A stretch of DNA of 45,458 bases. Source: DASRWD01 sp044507975. GTDB lineage: Bacteria; Deinococcota; Deinococci; Deinococcales; Trueperaceae. The stretch is taken from the NCBI GenBank assembly GCA_044507975.1, contig JBIQIQ010000008.1, forward strand, positions 1 through 45,458, given 5' to 3'. Below the pieces are notes generated by a model. The model had not been told where the DNA came from, did not search any database, and saw only the letters and a list, made by a program, of their open reading frames with translations. The stretch's first letter is position 1. Every line of letters starts with the position of its first letter. The translations under genes were made by a program, and so were the position numbers. This document shows positions 15,385 through 23,060 of the stretch, piece by piece.

Positions 15385-15618
15385 ATGCCGTACGACGCGC
15401 TCAGCGAGCTGCCCGACAACGTGAGGGACAACCTTCCCAAGCACGCGCAGGAGATCTACAAGGAAGCCTTCAACAGCGCCTGGGAGCAGTACGACGAACC
15501 CGAGGAGCGCCGAGGCGACGACTCCCGCGAGGAGGTCGCCCACAAGGTCGCCTGGAGCGCCGTCAAGCAGAAGTACGAGAAGGGCGCTGGCGGCCGCTGG
15601 GTCGCCAAGGACGGCTGA
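15385..15618 (+). CDS. chaB: ChaB family protein
   Basis: A 77-aa protein of the ChaB family. It shows the full family pattern: LPDNVRDNLPKHAQEIYKEAFNSA near the N-terminus, then a gap, then AHKVAWSAVKQKYEKG. In enterobacteria ChaB is linked to the cation antiporter ChaA, but in other bacteria it stands alone and its role is unclear; no antiporter gene is nearby here. The protein is compact, charged and probably cytoplasmic. A perfect AGGAGGG ribosome site sits six bases before the ATG. Confidence 0.92.
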   Translation: MPYDALSELPDNVRDNLPKHAQEIYKEAFNSAWEQYDEPEERRGDDSREEVAHKVAWSAVKQKYEKGAGGRWVAKDG

Positions 15619-15741
15619 GGCGGCGCGCGGATCCTTCGGCGAGGTGACCTTCGCCTGTTCCGGCGCGGCCGCCGCGGGTACCATCTGCTGGACGGGCGCG
15701 ACGCCTGCCAACGGGCGACCGGGCCCCCGTCGGAGGTACAG

Positions 15742-16935
15742 GTGACCAGCCCCGTCAGACCTCTCGTTCGGAAGCTAGAGCCCTGGCCGCACTACGGCGA
15801 CGAGGAGGTCGCCGCCGCGGCCGAGGTGCTGCGCTCCGGTCGGGTCAACCAGTGGACAGGCGACCGGGTGGTCGCGTTCGAGCAGGAGTACGCCGAACAC
15901 CTCGGCCGTGAGCACGCGATCGCGTTGATGAACGGCAGCGTGGCCCTCGAGCTGGCCCTGCTCGCCGCCGGCGTCGGCGAGGGCGACGAGGTGGTCACCA
16001 CCCCGCGCACGTTCATCGCCTCGGCGGGCGCGGCCGTGCTCGTGGGCGCCACCCCGGTACTGGCCGACGTCGACCGCGACAGCGGCAACATCACGGCCGA
16101 GACGATCTCCCGCGTGCTCAGTGCGCGCACGCGCGCGCTCATCGTCGTGCACCTCGGCGGCTGGCCCGCCGACATGGCGGCGATCCTGGACCTCGCGCGG
16201 GAGCGAGGGCTCGTCGTAATCGAGGACTGCGCTCAGGCGCACGGCGCCACCATAGAGGGCCGGCCCGTCGGCGCGTTCGGCGACATGGCGGCGTTCTCCT
16301 TCTGCCAGGACAAGATCATCACGACCGGGGGCGAGGGCGGCTTGCTCGCCCTCGACCGCGAGGACTGGTTCAAGTGGGCGTGGTCGCACAAGGACCACGG
16401 CAAGGGCTACGACACCGTCCACTCCAAGACCCACCCGCCCGGCTACCGCTGGCTCCACGACGACTTCGGCACCAACTGGCGCATGACGGAGATACAGGCG
16501 GCCCTGGGGCGCATACAGCTCCGGGACCTGGAGGACTCGGTCGCGGCCCGGGTCCGCAACGCCGGGCTGTGGAAGGCGCGCCTCGAGCATCTGGACGCGC
16601 TGCGCTTCCCCGAGCCCCCAGCGAGCATGAGGCACGCCTACTACCGCCTCTACGGGTACTTCCGGCCTGAGGCCCTCCGCGCAGGTTGGGACCGCGACCG
16701 CGTCCAGCACGAGCTCGCCGAGGCGGGTCTGTGGCTGACGGTCGGGAGCTGCAGCGAGATCTACCGGGAGGAGGCGTTCACCCGCTCAGGGCTCGCCCCG
16801 TCCTCGCCGCTGCCGGTAGCGCGCGAGCTCGGCGAGACTTCGCTCGCGTTCCCCGTCCACCCCACGCTCAGCGAGGACTCGATCGAAGAGGCGGCCGCGC
16901 TCGTGGCTGCGGTGGTGTCGCAGGCCACCCGCTGA
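15742..16935 (+). CDS. DegT/DnrJ/EryC1/StrS family PLP aminotransferase
   Basis: A 397-aa PLP enzyme of the sugar-aminotransferase family. Family features are GRVNQWTGD near 33-41, ALMNGSVALELAL (about 61-73) that holds the cofactor phosphate, EDCAQAHGA (D162 contacts the pyridine nitrogen), and FSFCQDKIITTGGEGG with K191 as the Schiff-base lysine. Later, SHKDHGKGYD and FGTNWRMTEIQAAL match the dimer-contact region. Such enzymes transaminate keto-sugars for surface glycans or secondary metabolites. The gene has GTG start with GGAGGTA upstream and a TACCAT possible -10 at 15680-15685. It is alone, not in an obvious sugar-nucleotide cluster, so the substrate is open. Confidence 0.9.
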   Translation: MTSPVRPLVRKLEPWPHYGDEEVAAAAEVLRSGRVNQWTGDRVVAFEQEYAEHLGREHAIALMNGSVALELALLAAGVGEGDEVVTTPRTFIASAGAAVLVGATPVLADVDRDSGNITAETISRVLSARTRALIVVHLGGWPADMAAILDLARERGLVVIEDCAQAHGATIEGRPVGAFGDMAAFSFCQDKIITTGGEGGLLALDREDWFKWAWSHKDHGKGYDTVHSKTHPPGYRWLHDDFGTNWRMTEIQAALGRIQLRDLEDSVAARVRNAGLWKARLEHLDALRFPEPPASMRHAYYRLYGYFRPEALRAGWDRDRVQHELAEAGLWLTVGSCSEIYREEAFTRSGLAPSSPLPVARELGETSLAFPVHPTLSEDSIEEAAALVAAVVSQATR

Positions 16936-16954
16936 CCACGGGGCGGACCGCAGC

Positions 16955-17815
16955 TCAGGCCGGGATCAGATGTATCAGGGCGAGCTCCGCTGGGCAGTCG
17001 TAGCGGAAGGGCACCGTCGTCACGCCCAGACCGCGCGAGACGAAGACCGGCACGTCGCCCTCGACCCAGCCGCCCGCGTACCGCCGCCCGTAGACCGAGG
17101 ACGTCACGACCGGCCCCAGCAGCGGCAGCCTGACCTGGCCGCCGTGGGTGTGGCCCGCCAGCACGAGGTCGACGTCGGCCGGCACCTCTGGCACTACGTC
17201 GGGGTTGTGGGACAGCAGCAGGAGAGCGCTCCCGTCGGCGGCGCGGAGCCGCTCGGCGTTCCCGAGCGCCGCCGGCAGGTCGGGGCTCCCGACCCTGAGG
17301 TCGTCGATGCCGGCGATCACGAGGTCGTCGCGGACGCGCGCGGCCGCGTTGTCCAGCAGGCGCACGCCGGCGGCTTCCAAGGTCGCGCGCAGCGGGTCCG
17401 TGCGCCGGAACCGTGAATGGTCGTGGTTGCCCAGGACGGCGAGCACTCCCAGGGGCGCGGCCAGACGCGGCAGGTGGCGCGCCAGCTCGGCGAGGTCGCC
17501 TCGGTAGCGCCTATCGACGATGTCCCCACCCAGCAGCACGAGGTCGGCACCGAGGCGCTGCGTGGCGGCTGCCCAGCGGTCGAGGTCGTCCTCTCCGAGG
17601 AACGGCCCCAGGTGCAGATCGGTGAGCAGGGCCAGCGTCAGCGGGCGCTTCAGGCCGCGCAAGGGCCTCTCGTGGCGGCTGACGCCGAAGAGGCGCGGAG
17701 GCTGCAAGGAAGCGGCGCTCACGAGGACGGCTCCCAAGCCGGCGATGCCGGCTGAGCGGACGAAGTCGCGGCGGGAGACGATACGCCTGCCATCGCCGTC
17801 AGCGTCCGGAGCCAC
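16955..17815 (-). CDS. Tat-exported metallophosphoesterase (YkuE-like)
   Basis: A 286-aa calcineurin-like phosphoesterase. The N-terminus carries a twin-arginine signal (SRRDFVRSAG at 14-23, then a hydrophobic stretch), so it is probably exported folded. All metal motifs are visible: TDLHLG (D66, H68), GGDIVD (D98), GNHDH (N130, H131), LSHNPD (H203) and GHTHGGQ (H222, H224). YkuE relatives act on phospholipid head groups or pyrophosphates; the substrate here is not known. The GTG at 17815 is seven bases after a TAGGCT element. The stop is 19 bp from the convergent aminotransferase stop. Confidence 0.88.
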   Translation of the reverse strand: MAPDADGDGRRIVSRRDFVRSAGIAGLGAVLVSAASLQPPRLFGVSRHERPLRGLKRPLTLALLTDLHLGPFLGEDDLDRWAAATQRLGADLVLLGGDIVDRRYRGDLAELARHLPRLAAPLGVLAVLGNHDHSRFRRTDPLRATLEAAGVRLLDNAAARVRDDLVIAGIDDLRVGSPDLPAALGNAERLRAADGSALLLLSHNPDVVPEVPADVDLVLAGHTHGGQVRLPLLGPVVTSSVYGRRYAGGWVEGDVPVFVSRGLGVTTVPFRYDCPAELALIHLIPA

Positions 17816-17822
17816 GGCGGGC

Positions 17823-17828
17823 AGCCTA
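17823..17828 (-). promoter_or_regulatory. Leaderless-type -10 of metallophosphoesterase gene
   Basis: TAGGCT on the minus strand, seven bases before GTG 17815. Confidence 0.5.
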
Positions 17829-17853
17829 CCCCGACGGAGCGTGGCCAACGGGT

Positions 17854-17859
17854 TACGGT
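17854..17859 (+). promoter_or_regulatory. Leaderless-type -10 of DedA gene
   Basis: TACGGT, seven bases before GTG 17867; it favours this start over the in-frame GTG at 17858, which would overlap the element. Confidence 0.45.
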
Positions 17860-17866
17860 GGCTGGC

Positions 17867-18505
17867 GTGAGCGGGATCCTCGACGGACTTCGGGCCTTCA
17901 TGCTCGGCCTCGTCGAGTCGCTCGGCTACGTCGGCCTGGCCTTCCTGTCCTTGCTCGAGAACCTCGTCCCTCCCATACCGTCCGAGTTCGTGCTCCCGTT
18001 CGCCGGCTTCCTCGTCGCCGAGGGTCGCTTGAACGTGGTGCTGGTGCTGCTCGCGACCAGCGCCGGAGGCTTCGCGGGGACGGCGTTCTTCTACTGGCTC
18101 GGCAGGCGCCTCGGCGACGAACGCGTTCGCGGCTTCATCGCCCGCTTCGGCCGTTACGTGCTGCTGAACGAGAGCGACTACGACGACGCGCTTCGGTTCT
18201 TCCAACGACACGACGTCAAGGTCGTGTTCTGGGCGCGCTTCGTCCCCGGCGTCCGCAGCCTCATCTCGCTGCCGGCCGGCGTCGCCGGCATGCGCTTCGC
18301 CCCGTTCGTCGCTTACACGCTGCTGGGAACGGTCCTGTGGAACGCCGGCCTCGTGACGGCCGGCTGGCTGCTCGGCGAGCGCTGGGAGGCCGTCCTCGAC
18401 ATCGTGGACCGCGCCGAAGGCTTCCTCTGGGTGCTGCTCGCGGCCGCCGTCATCGGCTGGATCGTCTGGCGGCGCAGCGTCAGGGCGAGGGCCCAACGCA
18501 CCTGA
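17867..18505 (+). CDS. DedA family membrane protein
   Basis: A 212-aa inner-membrane protein of the DedA (VTT/SNARE-associated) family, thought to translocate lipid carriers such as undecaprenyl phosphate or phospholipids across the membrane and to support proton-motive-force homeostasis. Key motifs are ENLVPPIPSEFVLPFAGF (re-entrant helix with acidic residues), FFYWLGRRLG and the ARFVPGVRSLISLPAGVAGM arginine motif near residue 125. Four to five membrane segments are visible. GTG starts at 17858 and 17867 are possible; the latter fits the -10 spacing. It is divergent from the exported phosphoesterase (51 bp between starts), a pairing that might link lipid-phosphate cleavage and transport, but this is speculation. 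Confidence 0.92.
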   Translation: MSGILDGLRAFMLGLVESLGYVGLAFLSLLENLVPPIPSEFVLPFAGFLVAEGRLNVVLVLLATSAGGFAGTAFFYWLGRRLGDERVRGFIARFGRYVLLNESDYDDALRFFQRHDVKVVFWARFVPGVRSLISLPAGVAGMRFAPFVAYTLLGTVLWNAGLVTAGWLLGERWEAVLDIVDRAEGFLWVLLAAAVIGWIVWRRSVRARAQRT

Positions 18506-18532
18506 GGAGCGGTCCCCGGGCGGAGCCGAGGC

Positions 18533-19156
18533 TCAGCGCGGCCGAGGCTGCGCTGCCGACGTCGCCTCGAAGTTGACGATGTCGTACTCCTCGCCGTCCT
18601 CCGTCACGTACGTGCCGGCGCTGGTGATTCGGACCTCCTCGGAGACCTCCTCGACCTGCCCATCGCCGAGATGGAGCGGGCCTTCGTAGCGGGTCAACGA
18701 TCCCGCCTCGAAGCGACCGTCGGCCGCGGCTCCCGCTGGCGGTCGCCACGTGCCGGGCAGCGACACCGGCGCGCCGTCGGCGCTCCGCACGACGCGCATG
18801 ACGCCGAGGCCCTCGGCGCCTCCGAGCCGCGCCGGCCGCGTGTCGAGCTCGCCCGAGCGCTCCCAGCCGGCGTCGGACCGCTCCCTGAGCAGGGCGTCCT
18901 CGACCGAGGTGACCTCGGCGTCGGGGTCGGTGCCGACGGCGGTCTCCGGGCCAGCCTCGGTGCCGACCACGGCGCCCGCGCCGGCGCGCTCGACCGGTGC
19001 CCCGAGAGGCGCGTGGTAGATGCGCCTCTCCTCGACCTCGCCGATCGCCCCTTCGTCGGCCACGCGGTCCAGCGTGCGCTCGTCCACCCCGATCTCCTCC
19101 GTCGAGCGGTGGTCGTGCCCCGTGGTGCGGTCCCTGTCGTCCTGGAACGTGGACAT
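18533..19156 (-). CDS. Hypothetical acidic protein, 207 aa
   Basis: I do not recognise a family. The protein is hydrophilic and very acidic, with a charged N-terminus (MSTFQDDRDRTTGHDHRS) and no signal peptide or membrane helix. The first 100 residues look disordered. The second half has short strand-like segments (GVMRVVRSADGAPVSLPGTW, GPLHLGDGQVEEVSEEVRI, GTYVTEDGEEYDIVNFEA). It is reminiscent in composition of stress-related or PRC-barrel-type proteins, but no motif confirms this. A GAGGAGGGA ribosome site precedes the ATG, supporting a real gene. It is divergent from the SIP-type flavoprotein gene across a 208-bp region with a perfect palindrome. Confidence 0.65.
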   Translation of the reverse strand: MSTFQDDRDRTTGHDHRSTEEIGVDERTLDRVADEGAIGEVEERRIYHAPLGAPVERAGAGAVVGTEAGPETAVGTDPDAEVTSVEDALLRERSDAGWERSGELDTRPARLGGAEGLGVMRVVRSADGAPVSLPGTWRPPAGAAADGRFEAGSLTRYEGPLHLGDGQVEEVSEEVRITSAGTYVTEDGEEYDIVNFEATSAAQPRPR

Positions 19157-19210
19157 GTCGTCCCTCCTCGTCTGGACGCAGCGTAGGAGCGCGAGGTTGG
19201 GCCGGGTTCA

Positions 19211-19226
19211 CGTCCTCATGAGGACG
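19211..19226. promoter_or_regulatory. 16-bp perfect palindrome in divergent intergenic region
   Basis: CGTCCTCATGAGGACG reads the same on both strands and lies 55 bp upstream of one gene start and about 140 bp upstream of the other. It is a candidate operator. The remainder of the 208-bp region (19157-19364) shows no gene or clear promoter to me. Confidence 0.35.
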
Positions 19227-19364
19227 GTGAGCCCCGTAGTGCTCATGGGACCCCCGGCGGGTTAACGTCGCGGTGGTCCGCCGGTTCGAGACGGGCTTCG
19301 TTCCGCCTCCGGCCTCTTCACCGGCGTGCTGCGCTGGCGGGCAGGCGGACCCGAGGAGATGAGC

Positions 19365-20096
19365 ATGTCCGAAGCCACCGGCGCGGCGACCCCGGCCGCC
19401 GCGCTCTACGAGGGTCCCGCGCTGAGTTCCGCCTCCGTCCAGGCGGTCGCCGACGTCTCTCCGAGCTACCGGCGCGTGAGCCTCTCCTGCCCAGCTCTGC
19501 GCGCCGTCAGCGACCGTGGAGCGCTCAGCGTCGAGCTCGTTCTCCCGGGTGAAGGACCGGAGCGCCTCCGGCATCGCGCTCTGGGATGGTTCGAGCCCGA
19601 GGCGGGGGAGCTAGCTCTCGACGTCCCCACCTCCGACCAGGCCAGCGCCCTGACCCGCTGGGCGCAGCGCGCTGCGCCCGGAGACCAGGTCGGCGTTCAG
19701 GAGCCGCGCTGCGAGCCGGCACACGCAGAGGGGTACGGGTGCGTGGTGCTGGCAGGCGACGTGACCGCGGCGCCGACGGTCCGCGCGCTGCTGGCGTCCC
19801 TGCCCGCCGACGTCACGGCGCACGTGCTACTCGAGGTCCCGACGGCTGCCGACGCTCTCCCGACGCAGGCCGCCTGCGCGGCCCACGTGACGTGGCTCCA
19901 CCCGACCTTGGGCGACCCGCCGCTGGCGGCGGCGCTAGCTGGCCTACCCGTCTTCGCGGTCGATCACTGGTGGGTCTGCGCCGAGGGCCCGGTCGCCGAG
20001 CGCATCCGGGATCACCTGCAGACGACGAGAGGGGTGGCCGCAGAACGGGTGCGCGTGGTGCCGCTGTCGTCTCCCGCGGCCGACCCGCGCACCTGA
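19365..20096 (+). CDS. Siderophore-interacting (SIP) family flavoprotein
   Basis: A 243-aa cytoplasmic protein similar to siderophore-interacting proteins, FAD-binding reductases that release iron from ferric siderophores. The N-terminal flavin domain shows the family order SPSYRRVSLSCPAL, LSVELVLPGEGPER, RALGWFEPEAGELALDV, and RWAQRAAPGDQVGV. The C-terminal domain has VLAGDVTAAPTVRALLASLP and a VLLEVPTAAD segment typical of SIP. The FAD-contact RxYT motif is degenerate, so cofactor binding is less sure. No siderophore uptake genes are near. ATG 19365 has GAGGAG six bases upstream and is preferred to ATG 19359 and to a longer frame. Confidence 0.75.
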   Translation: MSEATGAATPAAALYEGPALSSASVQAVADVSPSYRRVSLSCPALRAVSDRGALSVELVLPGEGPERLRHRALGWFEPEAGELALDVPTSDQASALTRWAQRAAPGDQVGVQEPRCEPAHAEGYGCVVLAGDVTAAPTVRALLASLPADVTAHVLLEVPTAADALPTQAACAAHVTWLHPTLGDPPLAAALAGLPVFAVDHWWVCAEGPVAERIRDHLQTTRGVAAERVRVVPLSSPAADPRT

Positions 20097-20120
20097 CCTA
20101 GGTCGTCCGGACGGCCGGCA

Positions 20121-20609
20121 TCAGTACCGCGTGCGTCCCTCGAAGCGCTCCCAGGCGGCGAACGGCTCGTGCGCGCGGCTATGGCCTGCCTGCGCCACCT
20201 GCATGGCCGAGCGGTCCTCGCCCTCGATGAAGTCGTAGAACTGGGCGTCGGAAAACCCGGCGGCCGCCGCCTGATACCGGTCGGCGGCGGACCAGACCTC
20301 CGGCACGCGGGCCCACAGGGCGGTCGCCAGGCACATGGGACATGGCTCGCAGCTCGCGTACAGCACCGCCCCGGACAGCTCGAACGTACCGAGCTCGCGG
20401 CAGGCGTTCCGGATCGCGACGACCTCCGCATGCGCCGTGGGGTCGTTGTCGCGCGTAACGCGGTTGACCCCCTCGAACGACCGGCCGCCATGGGTGACGA
20501 GCACCGCCCCGAACGGCCCGCCGCCGGCCGCGACGTTGGCGACGGCCAGGTCGATTGCCCGCTCAAGACGCGCGGCGCGCTCCGGAAGTGCGCCACCTCG
20601 GATCGTCAT
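20121..20609 (-). CDS. guaD: Guanine deaminase-like nucleoside/base deaminase
   Basis: A 162-aa zinc deaminase of the cytidine-deaminase fold. Zinc ligands are H60 (in THAE-type TAHAEVVAI, with E62 as proton shuttle), C90 and C93 (CEPCPMC). The NDPTAHAE start and the C-terminal tail PFAAWERFEGRTRY closely resemble Bacillus GuaD, whose swapped C-terminus closes the guanine site, so guanine to xanthine is the best guess over tRNA adenosine deamination. It is monocistronic. ATG is six bases after a TAGCCT element and lacks a Shine-Dalgarno site. It is divergent from the MFS transporter gene. Confidence 0.85.
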   Translation of the reverse strand: MTIRGGALPERAARLERAIDLAVANVAAGGGPFGAVLVTHGGRSFEGVNRVTRDNDPTAHAEVVAIRNACRELGTFELSGAVLYASCEPCPMCLATALWARVPEVWSAADRYQAAAAGFSDAQFYDFIEGEDRSAMQVAQAGHSRAHEPFAAWERFEGRTRY

Positions 20610-20615
20610 GGCGAC

Positions 20616-20621
20616 AGGCTA
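20616..20621 (-). promoter_or_regulatory. Leaderless-type -10 of guaD-like gene
   Basis: TAGCCT on the minus strand, six bases before ATG 20609. Confidence 0.55.
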
Positions 20622-20652
20622 CACGCGACGGCTCTCTGGCGCTGTCGGGAGA

Positions 20653-20658
20653 TAGGCT
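20653..20658 (+). promoter_or_regulatory. Leaderless-type -10 of MFS transporter gene
   Basis: TAGGCT, six bases before ATG 20665. Confidence 0.55.
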
Positions 20659-20664
20659 GGCCCG

Positions 20665-21870
20665 ATGCTCCGCGCGCGTCCTCTGCACCTCGCTGGCACC
20701 TCGCTCGCCACCCTCCTCTTCGCGGCGCACTTCTTCAACGACTTCTTCTCCGGGACGCTCTCCGCCCTCCTGCCCACCTTCCAGGTGCGCTTCGGCGCCG
20801 GCGAGCTGACGCTGGCCGTCTTCGTCGCCACGCTGTCGCTCAGCTCGTCGGTCCTGCAGCCGTTGTTCGGAGCCGTCGCCGACCGGCTGGGCCGGCGGGT
20901 CGTCGCGGCGGGAGGCGTGATGTTGTCGTCGGCGATCCTCTCGTCGATGGCGGTCGTGCCCTCCCCGTGGCTGCTCGTGCCCCTCCTGCTGCTCGGCGGC
21001 CTGGGCTCCGCCGCGTTCCACCCCGCCGCGACGAGCCTGGCCCGCGCCGCCGCCAGGGGCAAGGGCGGGCTCGCGCTGGGGATCTTCAGCGCGGGCGGCA
21101 CGGCCGGCATGGCCATGGGGCCGCTGGCGATCGGCCTCCTGGTCATGCGCGGCTGGCTGCCGTACGCGCCGTGGCTGATGGTGCCCGGCGTCCTCTTCGG
21201 AGCCCTGATCTACCTGCTCGTCCCGCCCCAGCCCCGCGAGACGGCGGCGCGCAGCGCCAAGGTCTTCGACGCCGAGCTCTTCAAGGGGCCGGTCGGCAAG
21301 CTGTGCCTCGCCGGGGTCCTCCGTTCGATGGCTTGGACCGCCGTGATCAACGGCGCTCCGCTCTGGTTGGTGAACGTGCGTGGCCTCTCGCCCACCGACC
21401 CGGTGGTCTTCTGGACCATCACGACGTTCACCCTGGCCGCGGCGCTCGGCGGCATCCTCGCCGGCCTGGTCGAGGCGCGCTTCACCCGCGTGCAGCTGGT
21501 CAGCGGGACGATGTTGCTCTCGATGGTGCCCCTGTACCTGCTGTTCGTCACCCAACCCGGCTCGGTCCTCTATTTCGCCCTCGTGGCCGCGGCCGGCGTC
21601 CTCGTCAACGGCGGACTCCCGATCATGGTCGTCGCCGCCCAGGACATGGCTCCCCACGCCGTCGCCACCGCCTCGGGGATGATGATGGGCCTCACCTGGG
21701 GCACCGCCGGCGTGCTGTACCTGGGTGTGGGGGCCCTCCAGGAGACCATCGGTATCAGCGCCGCGCTGGCCCTCTCCGTGCTGCCCCTGGTGCCGGGCGC
21801 CCTGCTGGCTCAGCGCGTGCTGTCCTCGCGCAGCAGGGCCGTGGCGCCTCTGCCGACGAACGCCCCGTAG
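20665..21870 (+). CDS. MFS transporter, fosmidomycin-resistance (Fsr)-like
   Basis: A 401-aa major facilitator with twelve predicted helices. The N-terminus (FAAHFFNDFFSGTLSALLP) and SSSVLQPLFGAVADRLGRR, which holds the helix 2-3 loop signature, resemble the fosmidomycin resistance protein Fsr and related exporters. ARAAARGKGGLALGIFSAGG fits the helix 4-5 region and PIMVVAAQDMAPH the second half. Likely a proton-driven drug or metabolite exporter in the inner membrane; the substrate is not known. It starts six bases after a TAGGCT element. Its last 61 bp overlap the convergent winged-helix gene. Confidence 0.88.
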   Translation: MLRARPLHLAGTSLATLLFAAHFFNDFFSGTLSALLPTFQVRFGAGELTLAVFVATLSLSSSVLQPLFGAVADRLGRRVVAAGGVMLSSAILSSMAVVPSPWLLVPLLLLGGLGSAAFHPAATSLARAAARGKGGLALGIFSAGGTAGMAMGPLAIGLLVMRGWLPYAPWLMVPGVLFGALIYLLVPPQPRETAARSAKVFDAELFKGPVGKLCLAGVLRSMAWTAVINGAPLWLVNVRGLSPTDPVVFWTITTFTLAAALGGILAGLVEARFTRVQLVSGTMLLSMVPLYLLFVTQPGSVLYFALVAAAGVLVNGGLPIMVVAAQDMAPHAVATASGMMMGLTWGTAGVLYLGVGALQETIGISAALALSVLPLVPGALLAQRVLSSRSRAVAPLPTNAP

Positions 21871-22937
21871 CGAGCGGCGGCCCGCTGGAGCTCGGCGCGG
21901 TCGTCGGCGCCGAGCGGTCGCGACAGCTCCAAGGACAGCTCGAGCTCACCCCCGCGACGGTCGGAGCGCCAGCGACCGACGAGCCTGTCTCCCTCGACGA
22001 CGACGTGCATCATCCGGCTGTAGCCGATGGGCAGCACGGAGCCGAACTCGCCGTCGGGGTCGAGCAGCCCGCGGGTCTGGGAGTAGCCGACGAACAGCTC
22101 GTCGAAGACCTGCAGGAGCTGGAAGCGCGGAGCGTCACCGCCGGCGGGATCCGACGGCGGGTCGTCGGCATGCCAGAGGTACGTAGCGCCTCCTACCTCC
22201 TCGGTGACGACGGCATCCCCCAGCTCATCGACGGCCGCCCTGAGCTGCGCGAGCGTCAGGGTGGACCACCACCGGAGGTCCTTCAGCGTGGCCGGCGCGT
22301 GCCCTCGGAGGTAGCGCTCCACGAGCAGGGCCGCCGCCTCCTCCGGGCCGAGGCTGGGCTGCGCCGGGATCCGTTCGTCGGCGAGCGCGTAGGTGTGCTT
22401 GCCGCCCGCGAGAGGGCCGGAGCAGACGAGGCACCTCAGCTCGGCGTCCATGAGCACCGCGGCCATCCGCTGCCCCTCTACGTCCAACCCGTCGGCGATC
22501 AGCTCGTCCTTGAGCTCGTCCCGCGTCTTGCTTCGGCCGCCTGCAAGGGCGCTCACGATGACCTCTCGCGAGCGTCCGAGCAGCATGTCGTCGATGCCGT
22601 GGTTGCGGTACCAGCTCGCGTTGGCCCGCGCGACCCGCTCGCCGGTGAGCGCCTGCAGCCAGCGCAGGTCCTCCGCTGCGACGTAGTGCCACGTGGGGCG
22701 CAGCACGTGCGTGCGGACGACCTGACCGTCGTCCAGCATCGCCCGCACCGCCGCGTCGTCGGCCTGGCCGCTGAGGCGCTGACCGACGGACCAGCGCGAC
22801 ATGCCAGGCTCCTGAGCTTGCACGGCCAGGAGCGTCCGTACGGCTGCGGGGGCGTCAGGGGCGAGGCGGTCGCCGAGAAGCGCGTTGCGCACACGGGCGG
22901 CCGCGAGCTCGTGGGTCCTCGTCTCCACCGGCCGCAT
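21810..22937 (-). CDS. Winged-helix DNA-binding domain protein (HTH_42/YcaQ-related)
   Basis: A 375-aa protein of the winged helix DNA-binding domain-containing family. Typical segments are LLAVQAQEPGMSRWSVGQRL (about 38-57), VVRTHVLRPTWHYVAAEDLRW (about 73-93), the SKTRDELKDEL helix, LLVERYLRGHAPATLKDLRWWS, and RFQLLQVFDELFVGYSQTR. Relatives include YcaQ/AlkX/AlkZ-type glycosylases that unhook DNA crosslinks; the QxQ motif of that group may correspond to QAQ at 42-44 (VQAQEPG), which would fit, but this assignment is by eye. The ATG at 22937 has no good ribosome site or -10, so the start is moderately sure. It overlaps the MFS gene by 61 bp. Confidence 0.8.
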   Translation of the reverse strand: MRPVETRTHELAAARVRNALLGDRLAPDAPAAVRTLLAVQAQEPGMSRWSVGQRLSGQADDAAVRAMLDDGQVVRTHVLRPTWHYVAAEDLRWLQALTGERVARANASWYRNHGIDDMLLGRSREVIVSALAGGRSKTRDELKDELIADGLDVEGQRMAAVLMDAELRCLVCSGPLAGGKHTYALADERIPAQPSLGPEEAAALLVERYLRGHAPATLKDLRWWSTLTLAQLRAAVDELGDAVVTEEVGGATYLWHADDPPSDPAGGDAPRFQLLQVFDELFVGYSQTRGLLDPDGEFGSVLPIGYSRMMHVVVEGDRLVGRWRSDRRGGELELSLELSRPLGADDRAELQRAAARYGAFVGRGATALLREDSTR

Positions 22938-22963
22938 CGTAGGAGTCCCGGCGCCACTTCCCC

Positions 22964-22994
22964 TTGCAGTTGACGCAGCGTCAACTCCTATAGT
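22964..22994 (+). promoter_or_regulatory. MerR-type promoter with operator dyad
   Basis: TTGCAG (22964-22969), a 19-bp spacer, and TATAGT (22989-22994). The spacer is the overlong type that MerR-family activators correct by bending DNA. The perfect dyad AGTTGACGC-A-GCGTCAACT (22968-22986) fills it. The MerR gene starts about 60 bp downstream, which implies autoregulation. Confidence 0.75.
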
Positions 22995-23060
22995 CGTTCT
23001 CGCCCGCCTCCCGAGCGGGCGAGCGGCGGGGCGCGGGGCCCCGCGGAAGGAGTAGGAGCT

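Noticed and set aside
14113..15711. Longer FAD oxidoreductase (532 aa) reaching beyond ChaB
   Set aside because: It would run antisense through the confident ChaB gene and its ribosome site; the flavin motif lies near the start of the shorter form.
20169..22973. 934-aa plus-strand open frame across guaD-like, MFS and winged-helix genes
   Set aside because: Runs through three real genes in the wrong frame or strand; no protein-like features.
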